Of a DNA stretch of 64,000 nucleotides, positions 1-12,160 are shown in pieces. A model generated the notes under the pieces. That model worked only from the letters and a program-made list of their open reading frames with translations, was not told where the DNA came from and did no database searches. Location: the NCBI GenBank assembly GCA_020466095.1, contig CM035806.1, forward strand, positions 164,116,379 to 164,180,378, read 5' to 3'. A program made the position numbers and the translations under genes. The number at the start of each line of letters is the position of its first letter. Position 1 is the first letter of the stretch. The DNA is from Chlorops oryzae (taxonomy: Eukaryota > Arthropoda > Insecta > Diptera > Chloropidae).

Positions 1-1340
1 GAACTCTTAAAATAAAATTCACACAAAATAAAAGAAAGAAACGTCGACTTACTTTTTTCCCTATGCATTGCACATCAGATTCAAACCAACGAAAGAAAAG
101 AAAATCAAAAGAAAAGAAAAACTCGCGCTACGCTTTGATGCGCATTTTCATAAAAAAAAAAAAGAAAAAAAAAATCAAAGGTTAAGGTCAAAACGCTTTG
201 GGCGTTTTTACCTACGAGTGTGGACCTGACGCCTCCTCTTTACGCTACGTTAAGTTGAAATCATTGAGAGGAAAAAACGCGATGCCGACTGTGACTGCGT
301 CGGTGATTTCTGAGCCAAGCCAAGCCGATTCGAGTCGCGTTGATTTTGGCAAAAATACCAACGTACCTAGGAGCCATTGCGTCCGTCCAGCATTTGTAAT
401 TATAACCCTTGAATGTAATCAAAAATCCCAGCAACAATTGTGCGAATTGAAACTTCGCCGAAGCTCACCGAGTGCACGCTTTTCCACGATCATGATCGTT
501 TGTAGAGAAGTATGCGGATCGTATAGCAAGATGGGCGAGCTGCTTTTGAGGCGTTTGAGGATGAGAATCGAAAAATGCGTTGGTGCTTGGAATTTCGTCC
601 GTCCGTCCGTCCGTCCGTCCGTCCGTCCGTGTGAAATTTCGTGTGAGAAGAAAACAAAAATTTTTGCAAGACCAAACAAGTAGCCCCGACTAATAGTGAC
701 TGTGATTAAGTTTTAAGCGCACTATCCGCGACAATGCAACCTTTTGTGTCGACGAAACTTAGTCGTTGTCCAGAGAAGGTTAATCGTAGGTTCATGGCGC
801 ACAAGTCAAGGTTTTCTCATAATAAAACACTTTGTGCAATTGTATCATATTTTGTCTTCGAGGAATTTAACGAGTGTGTACTAAAATTTTAGCGCCCTTA
901 ACCCTAACCCATTTCAAAACCCCTTTCAAGTGACTCTTTTCAGAGCAATGCATTCTTTTAACCCTCTTACTCATAATAGATAAAATTTATCTTCATATAA
1001 TATTAACGATTTATAGCATTTGCTATTAAAAACCTTTCAAAAAATCACAAAAATCATGCCATCAAAACCCCTTCAAATTGAGATTGAAAATTCCTCAAAC
1101 TGTCAGCACTGACTTAAGCTCAATAAATTCAATTATCAACGGCCACACAAACATAAATACATACTGCATTAATTACAGTCAACTAAAACGATAAAATTAA
1201 AATCACATCAATGAGTGAAATGCTTATTGGCGATAATTAATGGCCATTGCGGAACTCCATAAATCGGCAAAACACGCACGTTCATGGAGCTATCGACCTT
1301 CAAGCGTCAATGACAAAAAATATATATATGTATTGCTCGT
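1..1340. other. AT-rich unique stretch without a gene
   Basis: Apart from the GTCC run, this is unique AT-rich intron sequence with short A runs. An open frame across 198-683 crosses the microsatellite and encodes low-complexity RPSV repeats, so it is not taken as coding. Confidence 0.5.
597..630. repeat. (GTCC)n microsatellite
   Basis: About eight perfect GTCC units occur here. The GTCY type is the microsatellite found inside mini-me-like elements, but no element core flanks it. Confidence 0.9.
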
Positions 1341-1542
1341 CCGATTGACTACCCAGTAGTCAGTAGGTCGCCCCCGATATTTGTGACATGCCAAAGTGCC
1401 AGTCCTTGATGACTAGCCATTTCACCTACCACATGAACCTGAAAGAGTAGATAGGCCTCAGCTCACATTTCCCTATTCGCTGCGTATGATTGTTTTTGCT
1501 GTTGTCTGCTTTTACGTCGCATTCTGATCATTTGCTCGTCAA

Positions 1543-1615
1543 GCGTTCGATAGCTCAGTGGTTCAAACTATGACTCGACAGCCGGGAGGTTCGGGGTTCT
1601 ATCCCTGCGGGCTAA
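1543..1615 (+). repeat. tRNA-like SINE head
   Basis: It has an A-box-like TAGCTCAGTGG and a B-box-like GGTTCTATCCC about 35 bp later, but no pairing acceptor stem and a broken T stem. It is followed by a T-rich region. It is interpreted as the head of a decayed tRNA-derived SINE rather than a functional tRNA. Confidence 0.45.
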
Positions 1616-1852
1616 ATTTTTTACTTTTTTTTATAAATTAGAGTTTTTTTTTTTTTGTTCATAGTTCAGTTATTTTGGAAGACAAACATTTTCCCCTAAA
1701 TTTTTAAGGTTTTATTATTATTTTTTTTTTAATGGTTCATTTTCAAGTAAACAATTTTTGGAGTGAGAAAATTCGTTAAATACGTTTCCCAAAATCTGAG
1801 CAACGCTAAACTCAAGTGAGCATTTTGACCAAGAAATTAAATTCGTTCGTTT

Positions 1853-1918
1853 AGCGTAATAGTTAAGGCGTTCGCCCAGCGATCTGGTGGTCAGCGGTTC
1901 GAGGCTCGGTGGAGGCGA
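1853..1918 (+). repeat. Second tRNA-like SINE head
   Basis: TAGCGTAATAGTTAAGGCG resembles an A box and D arm, and GGTTCGAGGCTC resembles a B box. It is followed by an A-rich stretch. No complete cloverleaf can be drawn, so a decayed SINE is the better reading. Confidence 0.45.
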
Positions 1919-2984
1919 GAAAATTTTAAGAGAAGATAAAAAAGATTTAAAATAAAAAATAGATAAACAAAAAAATATAATAATTAATAATATAAATAAA
2001 TTTAGAAAAAGTCAAAACAAAAAATGAAATTTTTCTTTTTTCTCAGTCGCTGGTGCTAGGCCATTTTCCTGCCCCTTTTCGCTAGCGAAATGACTGGTTA
2101 AAGGTGGCGCATAAAAGGACGACCTGTCCCCGGCAATGAGATCGTAATGTTAAATTCGCCAGCGTCTTGGATAGGAAAGGGACCGATCCCCGACACCCAG
2201 TGACTAGTGAAATCGCTAGTGTTGTGGTGGCTCCGCTGACTACTGGGTAGTTACTCGTGATGGCAAAGAATAATCGATAGCCGGATAATCCGTATTTCTT
2301 CTTTTTTTTCGATACGTCAAACAAGGTTTTAACACTATTCTTGGCAGGTTGAGGGAGTTTTTCGTTCTGGAGGATATATTCGACTTTCGATTTTTAATAA
2401 AAAATCACTTCAAATACTTAAAAGGGATTTTTCGCAGCCATTTTTTTTTTTTTTTTTTTTTTTAAATAGAAAATAGGACAAAAGGGATATTTTTTCCACA
2501 TATCGCTGAAAATGTTGGAAAAATTTTTCAATAAATCTTGAAGCCGCTTTTTTTTTTTAAACATCATGGATGTGTCTTTAGTGTACAAATGTAAATTTTT
2601 CCGTCCTTTTTCACTCCTTTACCCACTTTCCAACTGACGTGGTCTTATTTGAACAATATAACTGATATGGCGTCTAACAGATGTCTCATCTCTAAACTGA
2701 TTTCCCTCTTGATATTCCTGACTTGAAATAACCGGCATTTTTCTTTTAAGTGGGCCCAAAGATCATAGCTTCGGATTTTACAAACTGAGCTTTTTTTTTT
2801 GCGGTATCTGTGAGACTCGTACGTCAGATGCAGAGGGTTAAATACTAAGGTACTACCGGGCCATATTAAGTACAATTTCGATGAAGTTGAAACATATAGA
2901 TTCTCCCAGTGGGAAGCTGTCGTAAATGAACCAATTTTCAGTTATTGCAAATTCTTTACATTAGCTATTATAGCTCCCTGTTTA

Positions 2985-3076
2985 GATTGAGAGAGACACT
3001 GAAAGGAAACACATAAGAGTGTGACGGAGACGAAAGACATTCCATCTCCGTCAGTCTCATGTGTTTCCTTTCAGTT
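2985..3076. mobile_element. Small foldback element with 10-bp flanking direct repeat
   Basis: Two arms of roughly 40 bp (CACTGAAAGGAAACACA and its inverse) meet near 3043. TCCCTGTTTA occurs directly on both sides (2975-2984 and 3077-3086), consistent with a target-site duplication. No coding capacity. Confidence 0.5.
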
Positions 3077-3299
3077 TCCCTGTTTAAACCGGGACTAAAT
3101 ATGAGAACTGGCTTCTTAACCCAATTTAGGCCGACTGAATTAATGACAATTTGTTGTTTTCGGCTAAAAATGGGTTAGTCAGTGCTGCCAATTCGAACCT
3201 TTTTCGGGCTCTTTCAGCCGAAGTTAATATGAAAAAAAAAAAAAAAACCTTAAGCTCGAACAAAAACCCTTAGAAAATTTTTGTGAAAAAAAATCCGCC

Positions 3300-3342
3300 G
3301 AAAAAAAATACCGCCGGGCCCCAAATTTCTGTATACGGTCCT
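3300..3342. mobile_element. hAT-type MITE end fragment
   Basis: The segment GGGCCCCAAATTTCTGTATA plus CGGTCCTG closely matches the right end of the hAT MITE at 48242-48421 (GGGCCCCAAATTTCTCTCTA plus CGGGCCTG). No matching left end was identified. Confidence 0.4.
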
Positions 3343-4371
3343 GAAAATAATGAACAAAACATTCAATCTCGCTAATACGAACAATCTGGATACAATGAAC
3401 AGGACGTGCAAAAATTAATTCACTACATCCAGATTCGACTGTTCATAACCTGCAGTAATATGGACTGACCCAAGTGTAGCCTTCGGTCGGGCCCTCATGT
3501 TACCAGTACTGGTCGCCCTCATAATTCCACTTCTAATGTATTCAACTGACCTTTTTAACACGGGCCTGTCATTGGGGAAGGACTAGTCCGCAAAACGGCT
3601 GATCATAGGGCAATTTTTTTTGGGTCAACTGTCGGTAATTTTGTCTGGTTTTAGGATAGTCAAATGAGGAAAATAAAAAACCAATTTCTTAGTTGTTGTT
3701 TTTCGAAGTTGATGAAAGTGTCATTTACAGACTACCCTTAAACCAACCCGTTTATTACCGACCGCCGGCTAGCCGACCGATGGAGCGAACTGCCATAATA
3801 TAAACCGGTAGGATTTGGACCGGTCAAAAAGGCCAGTCCTTCTTAGAAAACTGACCGGCTCATTACTGCAGGGTACTTATGTATGCATGTATGTATGTGG
3901 TGGCGATGAACGGATAATTTTATGACCCGTCAACTCGATACTTTGGTCCACTTGAGAGCTTTGTACGCTTGAGTACACTCTCTATTTAAGCCGATTCGGG
4001 TCGATTTTCTTCACCAGACCGAAATTATCGAGAGTATTGGCCAATTGTGAGGGGCATTTCGCCTCTCCGGTAAATGATCCTGGTGGACAATTTGTTTTTT
4101 TTTTTTTTTTTGTCTTTTCCTTTCTGTTTCGTATTGAATTGGATTCGTCGTTTCGAAGTTTCGTGCGAGGTGCAACACACTATTTAATGACCACCACTGC
4201 TTGAAGTTAGCTGCACAACCGCAATACCAAAGTATCATCTGATAAATGTGTTTATCATAAGAGATAAAGCGAAAATCGTGCCGGTATGACGAGCGAATTC
4301 CCAAATTAAAATTGTTGTTTCAGTTTTGGTTGTCTCGCGACATAAAGAAGAAAAAGAAGAAGCACGACAGA

Positions 4372-4415
4372 GTGTGTGTGTGTGTGTTGTGTGAGAGAGA
4401 GAGAGAGAGAGAGAG
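4372..4415. repeat. (GT)n and (GA)n compound microsatellite
   Basis: A run of GT to about 4387 is followed after a short gap by about eleven GA units. The open frames that cross it are not considered coding. Confidence 0.85.
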
Positions 4416-5248
4416 GCAACATCGTTCAAATGCCTGATGCTGATGGCGCTTGCTGGATGTTTCCTGCTTTTCGGCCGATAAACACCATGTTTGATGTGTA
4501 CGAGCGACCCAGCGAGCGGTCGCGCCGATTGATGCATAAATTTTGCAGATCGGAGGACGTAAATAAGATACGTTTCCATCTAAGCATAATGATGTCGAAA
4601 CATTTTCGTTTTTCCTCCCTTCCTCCTTTCCTCCTTGTTTTTATTTTTTTTTTTTTTTTTTGTTTTTTTTTTTTTTTTGTTTCCCTTGCGGCTTTTGCGA
4701 TTTTCAAATTGGAAAATGTTTGTTGCACGATTTTTATTCACTCATTAATTTGCGTGTCTTCGTCTTTTGGGAATGTGAAATTGGAAATTCGCAAATTTAA
4801 AGGCATTGACATGACTTGTTGAAAGAAGTAATAAGAGAGAGAGAGAGAGAGAGAGTTCAGAGGCGAAATTCATACAAAATGCAGGACCTTTGATTTTTTA
4901 TTTCTCCTTGGGTGATTCTGTCGTCTTCCTTGGTATCAGCTATTTCTTCTTTGGAAATTCAATAAACTATCTAGCTAGAAGGTTATCGTTGAAGGCTGAT
5001 GGGGAGGTAAAATTCATACTTATATCATATGGGATAGGGGCAGGAGGGGGCGGGGGGGGTGTATATTATTACCCTTGAAACAGCCCCTTATCTACGTCGT
5101 TGGTGGAAAGCGATCTTGTTTCAGGTTCAAGTGTAATGTTTGTGAAATTTACCTCGTTTAAGGCAATTTTGATTAATATGTATGCAAACGACTGTCGATC
5201 AGTATTAATTTTATATCTTCCTTCAATCACGATTCCCATTAAGGTATC

Positions 5249-5914
5249 GACTTATATCGTATATTCATATGTATGCACAAATGTTGGTACATATATCGAT
5301 AAATTGTGAGAAAACTTCAATAGCATCTATCAATGTAATAAATCCGTGTTCACGTTTTAGGTTAGTCCAATTTTTCCAATGATCAGTAAATGTTTTCTTT
5401 ATACAGTGTACCTACTCCTCTCTAAGGCGGATACCAACGCGGGACCGAAAAATATTCGCTCAACAGTGTGTCCGCTTAAGTAGGAAACTTTTTGAGAAGC
5501 ATGATCGCCATTCTCAAATTGTCCGAGTAAGAGATGTCCGCTAAGAGACGAGTAACTGTATTCGATTGTACTCACAAATTTATATGATAAGAAAACAAAG
5601 GGTTTATACGAAATCCTGCAGTACGATGTTTCGGGGAACTGTTCCTGTAGCTATTCCTTAAATTTATGATTAGTGACGTTCGCCATCGTTACAACGAATG
5701 ACACAAGATCGTATTACTTGTGTACATTGTGAGAAACGACTAGAAAGTGGTTAAAATTCGACGATACTTTTGAAAGATAATGGCAAAAAAAAAAATCCAA
5801 ATTTTCACGAAAATTTTTGTGAAGCCTCGAGCCGATTAATCTTAACAAATTTTATTACATGGAGGCCGTTAGGTAGTAAAATTGTTAATCAGCGCACACC
5901 ACCCATTACGAAAA
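5249..5914. repeat. Direct duplication A, copy 1 (0.67 kb)
   Basis: The segment from GACTTATATCG to CCATTACGAAAA recurs in the same order at 6218-6889. The two copies differ largely by one- to three-base insertions and deletions scattered throughout. They include a palindromic MITE and an imperfect AAATTTTTGTGAAGCC segment. No gene is contained. Confidence 0.85.
5404..5558. mobile_element. TA-flanked palindromic MITE (CAGT...ACTG), copy 1
   Basis: The element begins CAGTGTACCTACTC and ends GAGTAACTG, with CTCTCTAAGGCGGA matching the inverse of TCCGCTAAGAGACG at the other end. A TA sits at both borders. CAGT ends, TA targets and the TCCGCTTAAGAG-type internal repeats resemble pogo/Tigger-derived MITEs. 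Non-coding. Confidence 0.6.
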
Positions 5915-6217
5915 AAAGCCGATTGAATTTTTTTTTGAGGCGCCATTTTGAAAAACACAACTAGCTTGAGGTTCACGGAATTACATTTACTGATATACCG
6001 TTTTTTTTTCATTTCGGACCTCGACGATCGTGACCGTGACGACACCTTTTTTTTTCACCACAACTTTGAAGCATTACTTTGAGCCCACGTATCGAGGCAA
6101 AATTTTTTTATACTTTGAACCTTAACAAAATAAAAAAAGTTTTCAATTATTCTTGCGTTCAAATAAGATTTTTTTAAAGGGTCAAAAAACGTTTCATGAG
6201 AAGACCCCCTTAGCGAT

Positions 6218-6889
6218 GACTTATATCGTTATCATATGTATGCACAAATTTGTACATATACGTAAATTGTGAGAAACTTCAATAGCATCTATCAATGTAT
6301 AAAAATCCGTGTTCGTTTTAGGTTAGTTCACTTTTTCCATGATCAGTAAATGTTTTCTTTATACAGTTACCTACTCCCTCTTAGGCGGATACACGCGGGA
6401 CGAAATATTCCGTCAACAGTGTGTCCGTAAGAGGAAACTTTGAAGCAGGATCGCATTCAAAATGTCCGTGTAAGAGAATTGTCCGCAACGAGAGAGTAGA
6501 CTGTATAGATTGTACTCACATATATGTTTATATGATAAGAAAAACAAAGGGTTAGAAGAAATCCTGCAGTACGATGTTTCGGGGGGGGAAAAATGTTTCC
6601 CTGTAAGCTTATTTCTCCTTAAATTTATGATTTAGTGACAGTTTCGCCATCGTTACACCGAATGACACAAGAAATCGTTATTACTTGTGTACCTATTTGT
6701 GAGAAGAACGACCTAGAAAGAGGTTAAAATTCGCGATAACCTTTTGAAAGATAATGCGGGGCAAAAAAAACCAAATAATTCACGAAAATTTTTGTGAAGC
6801 CCCGAGCCGATTATCTTAACAAATTTTATTGCATGGAGGCCGTTAGGGTAGTAGAAATTGTTAATCAGCGCACCCACCCATTACGAAAA
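6218..6889. repeat. Direct duplication A, copy 2 (0.67 kb)
   Basis: Partner of 5249-5914, separated by about 300 bp of unrelated sequence. Many differences are single-base length changes in homopolymers. It is followed by a TTC-rich stretch at 6895-6955. Confidence 0.85.
6364..6503. mobile_element. TA-flanked palindromic MITE (CAGT...ACTG), copy 2
   Basis: The same element sits inside duplication copy 2, with TA on both sides and 15 bp shorter through several small deletions. It probably arose by the duplication rather than by an independent insertion. Confidence 0.6.
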
Positions 6890-7265
6890 TCGTTTTACTT
6901 TTGCCTTCTTCTTCTGTTCTTCTGCTTCTTCTTGTTCTTCTTCTTCTTCTTCAAGTCATTTCAAAAGATGCCGGCGCAATCTTGTGCGTTTCGCGCTGTG
7001 ATTTTTCTCAATTGCGCCGACATGCTCTCCCGCCGTACCGCTTTGGAACATTAAACCGCCTCTGGGCCGGAACGCATTAGAAGAAGTCATGTGGGTCGTA
7101 TGGGCTTTTAATTCTTAAATCTGTAATTAATCTTAATTTTTTCTTGGTTTCAATTAACTAATGCAAAGTAATTCGCCCCCAAACTACAATGTAGGCAATG
7201 AACAATGTTCCGTTCCCACCGACCATAAAAAATACAAAAATTGAAAGAAAAAAAAAATTTGAAAA

Positions 7266-8411
7266 ACAATTAAGGGTGTTATAGTCGGGCGGGCCTGATC
7301 ATACAGTACCCGACACAGACATTTATGTATGTTTGAACATTTTTTTGAAAACGTGGCCCCAAAATCACTGCCATTAAGACAAGGTACTCTGGAGATTTTT
7401 GTTGAAATTTTTTTTTATGAAAACCGCCCTTTTGCCACGCCCAGTTTTCCAATATTAGGCAGTCGGAGTCTTCAAAATGATCTCAAACTCTAAATTTCAT
7501 TGAAATATTTCGAAAAACTCCTATTTTGAGGGAGTTTTTGGATTTTTGTGACCCTAGTACTGAAGGTACCCTTAAGAATTGTCAATTCGGGTCCATTTGA
7601 ACTTGCTCTTAGTCATTTCTACGTGGCAGCTCAACTCCTTCGATAAGAAAACTGTATAGAAACAGACAGACAGGTAGACAGACAGACAGACTAGAACCGG
7701 ACAGACAGACAACGACAACGACATTGCTGAATCGAATCTCCTGGTGCTATACATCCAGCGGTCAAACACCATTCATAAATGTATGCGTGTATGGCGCGAT
7801 TCAAAAGTTTTTTTTTTGTGTATCTCTCTAAGCATACCCAGCAGGAAAAGTCCCGGTGAAACATCATGATTTCAGCATGACATAAGAGCCGCGACTCCTC
7901 TGTTTCTACACAACTTTCTAATGAAATTACACACAGCGCATTGCCGTCATAGAAGGACATCACAGTTTTTTCCATGACTAGTCATGGATTGCGATGAATA
8001 ACTCTTTTTTCGATGACAATGTCATTGGAATTGCGATTAATACACTTTCTCGATGACAACTGTCATTCAGAATATAGAAGTACTCTAACTGTTCCCCTTA
8101 ATCATCGTGAAAACATTAATGATTTTTTCTATGCGACAAAGTCGGCTGGGTACAGTATTCTCTATTGACGAGCGTCGACAACCTCTCGATTCGGCAGTTC
8201 AGACAATAGACTAAAATTTCTCTTCTTCGCATCACGGAATCTATGTGTGTGAAAGGCAAAAAAAATCTTTTGCCACTGGTGGCATTTTGAACAGCGCTGA
8301 TCATTTCTATAAATAAATATTTTGTATGGTCTATCTCGACTGTTTCTGGGTGTTACACACAACCACACAAACGCAATATACCCTCGACGCAGAGTGTGTC
8401 GGGTATAAAAA
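7266..8411 (+). mobile_element. mini-me-like element, split by a nested insertion
   Basis: It opens with AAGGGTGTTATAGTCGGGC and ACCCGACACAG. It has the TTTTGCCACGCCCAGTTTTCC block, a GACA microsatellite (7660-7713) and a core CTGAATCGAATCTCCTGGTG. It ends with TGTGTCGGGTATAAAAA, complementary to the 5' subterminal motif. Between the core (about 7745) and CTGATCATTTCTATA (8295) about 550 bp are inserted, including the CCCAGC element. The family resembles the mini-me elements described from Diptera (GTCY microsatellite and TA repeat around a conserved core). Confidence 0.65.
7837..8150 (-). mobile_element. CCCAGC-ended non-autonomous element nested in a mini-me copy
   Basis: It starts CCCAGCAGG and ends CGGCTGGG, with TA at each border. 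Its interior (GTCCCGGTGAAAC, AGCATGACAT, GCCGCGACTCCTC) matches the inverse of the element at 27257-27660. Internal ATGACAATGTCATTGG-type short palindromes repeat. No coding capacity. Confidence 0.55.
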
Positions 8412-8416
8412 CTTAA

Positions 8417-8545
8417 CCCTTTCGCAATAAATTGACACCATCAAATCAAATGCGCCAGTCTCTCAATGCATCAGTAATTAGCCTATTTTATGGTCACTGA
8501 TAATATTTAGCAAAACATGTTTTGTTTTTTAAATTGGTCAAAGGG
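8417..8545. mobile_element. Short TTAA-flanked MITE (CCCTTT ends)
   Basis: TTAA occurs at 8413-8416 and 8546-8549. The interior begins CCCTTTCGC and ends GGTCAAAGGG, giving CCCTTT inverted ends like piggyBac termini. It is 129 bp with a short inverted repeat, so support is moderate. Confidence 0.4.
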
Positions 8546-8639
8546 TTAATTTCAACTAGGTACTTTAAATATTATGAATTACAATCGCATATATTTTTGA
8601 ATACATACTAGAAAACTTAAAACAACAATAGCAAAAATT

Positions 8640-9330
8640 GGCCAACGGATACGACAATGAAAACAGAGGATAAACTCTGCAAGATTATTGCCCGTACGTA
8701 GTGAAAGCGCAACGGGCAACTTGCAAAACGATTGCCTTTTCGATACAATGCGGCAACGTTGCTCTGTTGTTGCCTACAAGTGCAATAATCGTGACATTTA
8801 TTATGAGGCCAGAGAATCGTTTTGCGGCTTTTTAAGTTGTCTTATCTTATCTTTTTATGTTTTTTTCTTTCTTTATTTTATACAACTTCAATGAGCCAGT
8901 TCTTGGACGTACATACATTCATACATACATACATCATATTTGCAGACGAATTCGTAATTGTCTGGAAAGCGGCTGCGATTGCGATTGCAATTGCGATTGA
9001 GATTGCTTGCAATTTTCAATTTGACAACCACATCAGTCCTGCTTATTTGCTGAAATGAAAAGGATTTTCGCAGACGCTGGCAATGCACTGGCTGATTACA
9101 TTTATTGCTTGCTTTGTTTTGCTTTAACTTCGTTATTGCTCTTTTTATTTGTTTATTTAGTTTGTGTATTTTTTGTTTGGTGGTTTCTTGTTTTTTTTTT
9201 TTTTTGCTTTATCGCCGTTGTTCACCTTTCCCGTATAGTCTCGTGCATTCAATCACGTGAGCGCACGAATCGCAGATTGAATGATGATGTCTAATTGAGC
9301 GAAAAATCGCTGCTGATTGATTGTTTAAAG
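8640..9330. other. Unique non-repetitive island, possible cis-regulatory sequence
   Basis: This stretch has balanced base composition, repeated GCAAC/TTGCC words and GCGATTGCGATTGC around 8974-9005, unlike the surrounding AT-rich or repeat DNA. CATA repeats sit at 8911-8935. No recognisable protein is encoded. Confidence 0.25.
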
Positions 9331-9835
9331 CGATGTTTGCATGCGATTTTTATTGCTTGAGTAATTGCCGAGACGCTCCTCTTCTCATGCTAGCATATAC
9401 ATACATACATACATACAGTATGCCTCGATATTTAAGTTTATTTCCACTTTTCTTTTGACCTCGAAACAGGCTTCTAAACTTTTACTTTTTTTTTTAATGA
9501 TTTTTTTTTTTTTTTTATTAGTTTTAAATTATTTTCTATTCAATTTTTGAAGGAAAATTTGAGCACAATTTTACGGTCTTCAATTAATTACAGTGAGGCC
9601 TCGTTAAAAATTATTTTATTAAAAATTGTTTGATTGAGTTTCGTCTGCATGAAGGTGGCATTTCGTTCCGATTAGGGCTGATCATAACAGCAAAATAACT
9701 CGATTGAAAAAATAATTTTTCAATAGTATCGATAGCCGATATTTGTTATCGTTTCAAAAACATCGCATTGCACCGATAACACTAGTGTTTTTTGACCTCC
9801 GAATTTATTGATTTCAGAGAACAAAAGCCGTTTTT

Positions 9836-10352
9836 TACACCCGGCATACTATGTGTTAGACCATACAAAATATACATATAGAAATGATCAGCGACATCAG
9901 GAGGTTCGATTTAGCCGTATGTCTGTGTGTATACAGTTTTGTTCGATCGAAGGAGTTGAGGTACCTTGTATGTTCGCGTAATTTGGTATGCATGTTCGCG
10001 GGGACATTACTTAGAGCAAATTTGAATGGACCCGATCGGACCGTTTTTAAGGGTACCTCCAGTACTAGGGTCACAAAAATGCCAAAAACTCCCCCAAAAT
10101 AGGAGTTTTTCGAAATATTTCAATGAAATTTAGAATTTAAGATAATTTTTAATACTCCAACTGCCTAATATTGGAAAACTGGGCGTGGCAAAAGGGCGGT
10201 TTTCATAAAAAAAATTTGAACAAAAATCTCCAGAATACCTTGTCTTAATGGTCAGTGATTTTGGGGCACGTTTTCAAAAAATGTTCAAACATACATATCT
10301 GTGTCGGGTATTGTATTGTCGGACTTGACTGACTATAACATTCTCACTTGTT
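9836..10352 (-). mobile_element. mini-me-like element, minus orientation, 3' truncated
   Basis: Read on the minus strand it begins ACAAGTGAGAATGTTATAG, contains the GCCACGCCCAGTTTTCC block, the GGAGGTACCCTTAAAAA block and the core AAATCGAACCTCCTGATGTC, and then loses similarity before the terminal GTGTCGGGTATA. An open frame over 9884-10102 is a by-product. Confidence 0.6.
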
Positions 10353-11168
10353 TTGATAGTTTTTGTTACGAGTTTTGTTCGAAAGAAAATAAATCTTTTG
10401 ATATCAGGGACGAAAATAGCAGCAAAAATTAAGCCTTTCGCAGCGATGCAGCAGATGTCAAAGTTATTTTAAAAAATCACAGTAGATCCACTGCAATTGC
10501 AGTATAGTTCCAACCGTAGCATATATACATTGCTTATTGGCAATCCTATATGGTATACTATAACTACCATCTCTGTCTCATATGTCAATGTCACCACTAG
10601 ATACGTCATGAGTTAAACGATGTTAGCAGGTACGTATTTATGTATTTCTGTTAGCGTTTTATCGAACATTAAAATCTAAGGCGAAAAAAAAAATGTTATT
10701 AATTAAAAAACTTCAAAATGACAAAACTGAAAATCTTGCCGCACATGCGTATGAGCAATGTCATTTATAAATATCAATAATACGCAGCGACGCCACAGAT
10801 CACACTTTTTATTACAAACTTTTGGTCGTTACAGTGGTAGTTCAATGTTTCGACGGCAGCAATGCACACGCTCGAACATGCAATTATTTATGTTTCAAAT
10901 TTGAGCTGTTATTCATTAATGTCTCGAAAGTATTTACTTGAATCATGTTCGCGTGAAAAATGTTCGCATAAATCAACATATGAAAACTGTGAGCACTCAT
11001 AAATCGCATATGCAATGGTTTTTTTTTTTTTTTTTTTTTTGGCAATGGTTCGTACAATCATTAGCGCCTATAGGCTCAAAAAAAATCGTATTCAATAACA
11101 TAGTGCTACCTATAAATAAATCCGAATTGAAATATTTATTTTTTTAGGGACATATACTTGTGTATACA

Positions 11169-12160
11169 TACATATATCAAAGATTTTCTTGTTTTGCGTC
11201 CCAATGTCGTTACTATTCAATTGAAATTAGTTATAAATGATAAAAATGCATCGGATACTCTGCTATCCGGATTATCCGTTCTGGATTTACAACTCGGATA
11301 GCGGTGGATAGTAAAAAAAAAAATCCACCGGCATACTGATATTGGTCTATCCAGCCTCATATCATGCCGAATATTAGTTATCCGGCTAAGAAGAAATTAC
11401 AGTCCATTGGAATATGCGTACATATGTATTTATACCAATTTTTCCTTGTTTTTCGTCCCAATGTCGTTACTATTCAATTGAAAACAGATATAAATGATAG
11501 AAATGCATTAGATACTCTGCTATCCGGATTATCCGTTCTGGATTTACAGCTCGGATAGCGGTGGATAGTAAAAAAAAAAATCCACCGGCATACTGATATT
11601 GGTCTATCCAGCCTCATATCATGCCGAATATTAGTTATCCGGCTAAGAAGAAATTACAGTCCATTGGAATATGCGTACATATGTATTTATACCAATTTTT
11701 CCTTGTTTTTCGTCCCAATGTCGCTTACGATTCAATTGAAAACAGATATAAATGATAGAAATGCATTAGATACTCTGCTATCCGGATTATCCGTTCTGGA
11801 TTTACAGCTCGGATAGCGGTGGATAGTAAAAAAAAAAAATCCACCGGCATACTGATATTGGTCTATCCAGCCTCATATCATGCCGAATATTAGTTATCCG
11901 GCTAAGAAGAAATTACAGTCCATTGGAATATGCGTACATATGTATTTATACCAATTTTTTCTTGTTTTTCGTCCCAATGTCGTTACGATTCAATTGAAAA
12001 CAGATATAAATGATAGAAATACTTTGGATATTCTGCTATCCGGATTATCCGTTCTGGATTTACAGCTTGAATAATGATAGATAGTACAAAACAAACTCCG
12101 GTATGCTGATATTCGGCTATCCAGCCATCGTCGTGCCGAATATTAGTTATCCGGTATCGA
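11169..12160. repeat. 257-bp tandem array, about 3.9 units
   Basis: The ATGCCGAATATTAGTTATCC landmark starts at 11364, 11621, 11880 and, as a variant, 12133, giving periods of 257, 259 and 253 bp. Each unit has TATCCGGATTATCCG and a hairpin of CGGTGGAT and ATCCACCG around an A run. The last unit is the most diverged. Matching 64-codon open frames in two units are a consequence of the repeat. Confidence 0.9.

Noticed and set aside
198..683. 161-codon plus frame
   Set aside because: It crosses the GTCC microsatellite. Its sequence resembles no known protein and the rest is ordinary AT-rich intron.
1543..1918. Two possible tRNA genes
   Set aside because: Box A and box B are recognisable but acceptor and T stems do not pair. 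SINE heads are more likely.
1340..2255. GACTACCCAGTAGTC and GACTACTGGGTAGT as terminal inverted repeats of a 0.9-kb element
   Set aside because: The left motif is itself palindromic and the similarity stops after about 14 bp, with no clear flanking duplication.
9591..9610. CAGTGAGGCCTCG as a pogo-like element end
   Set aside because: No inverted partner with a matching TA border was found nearby.
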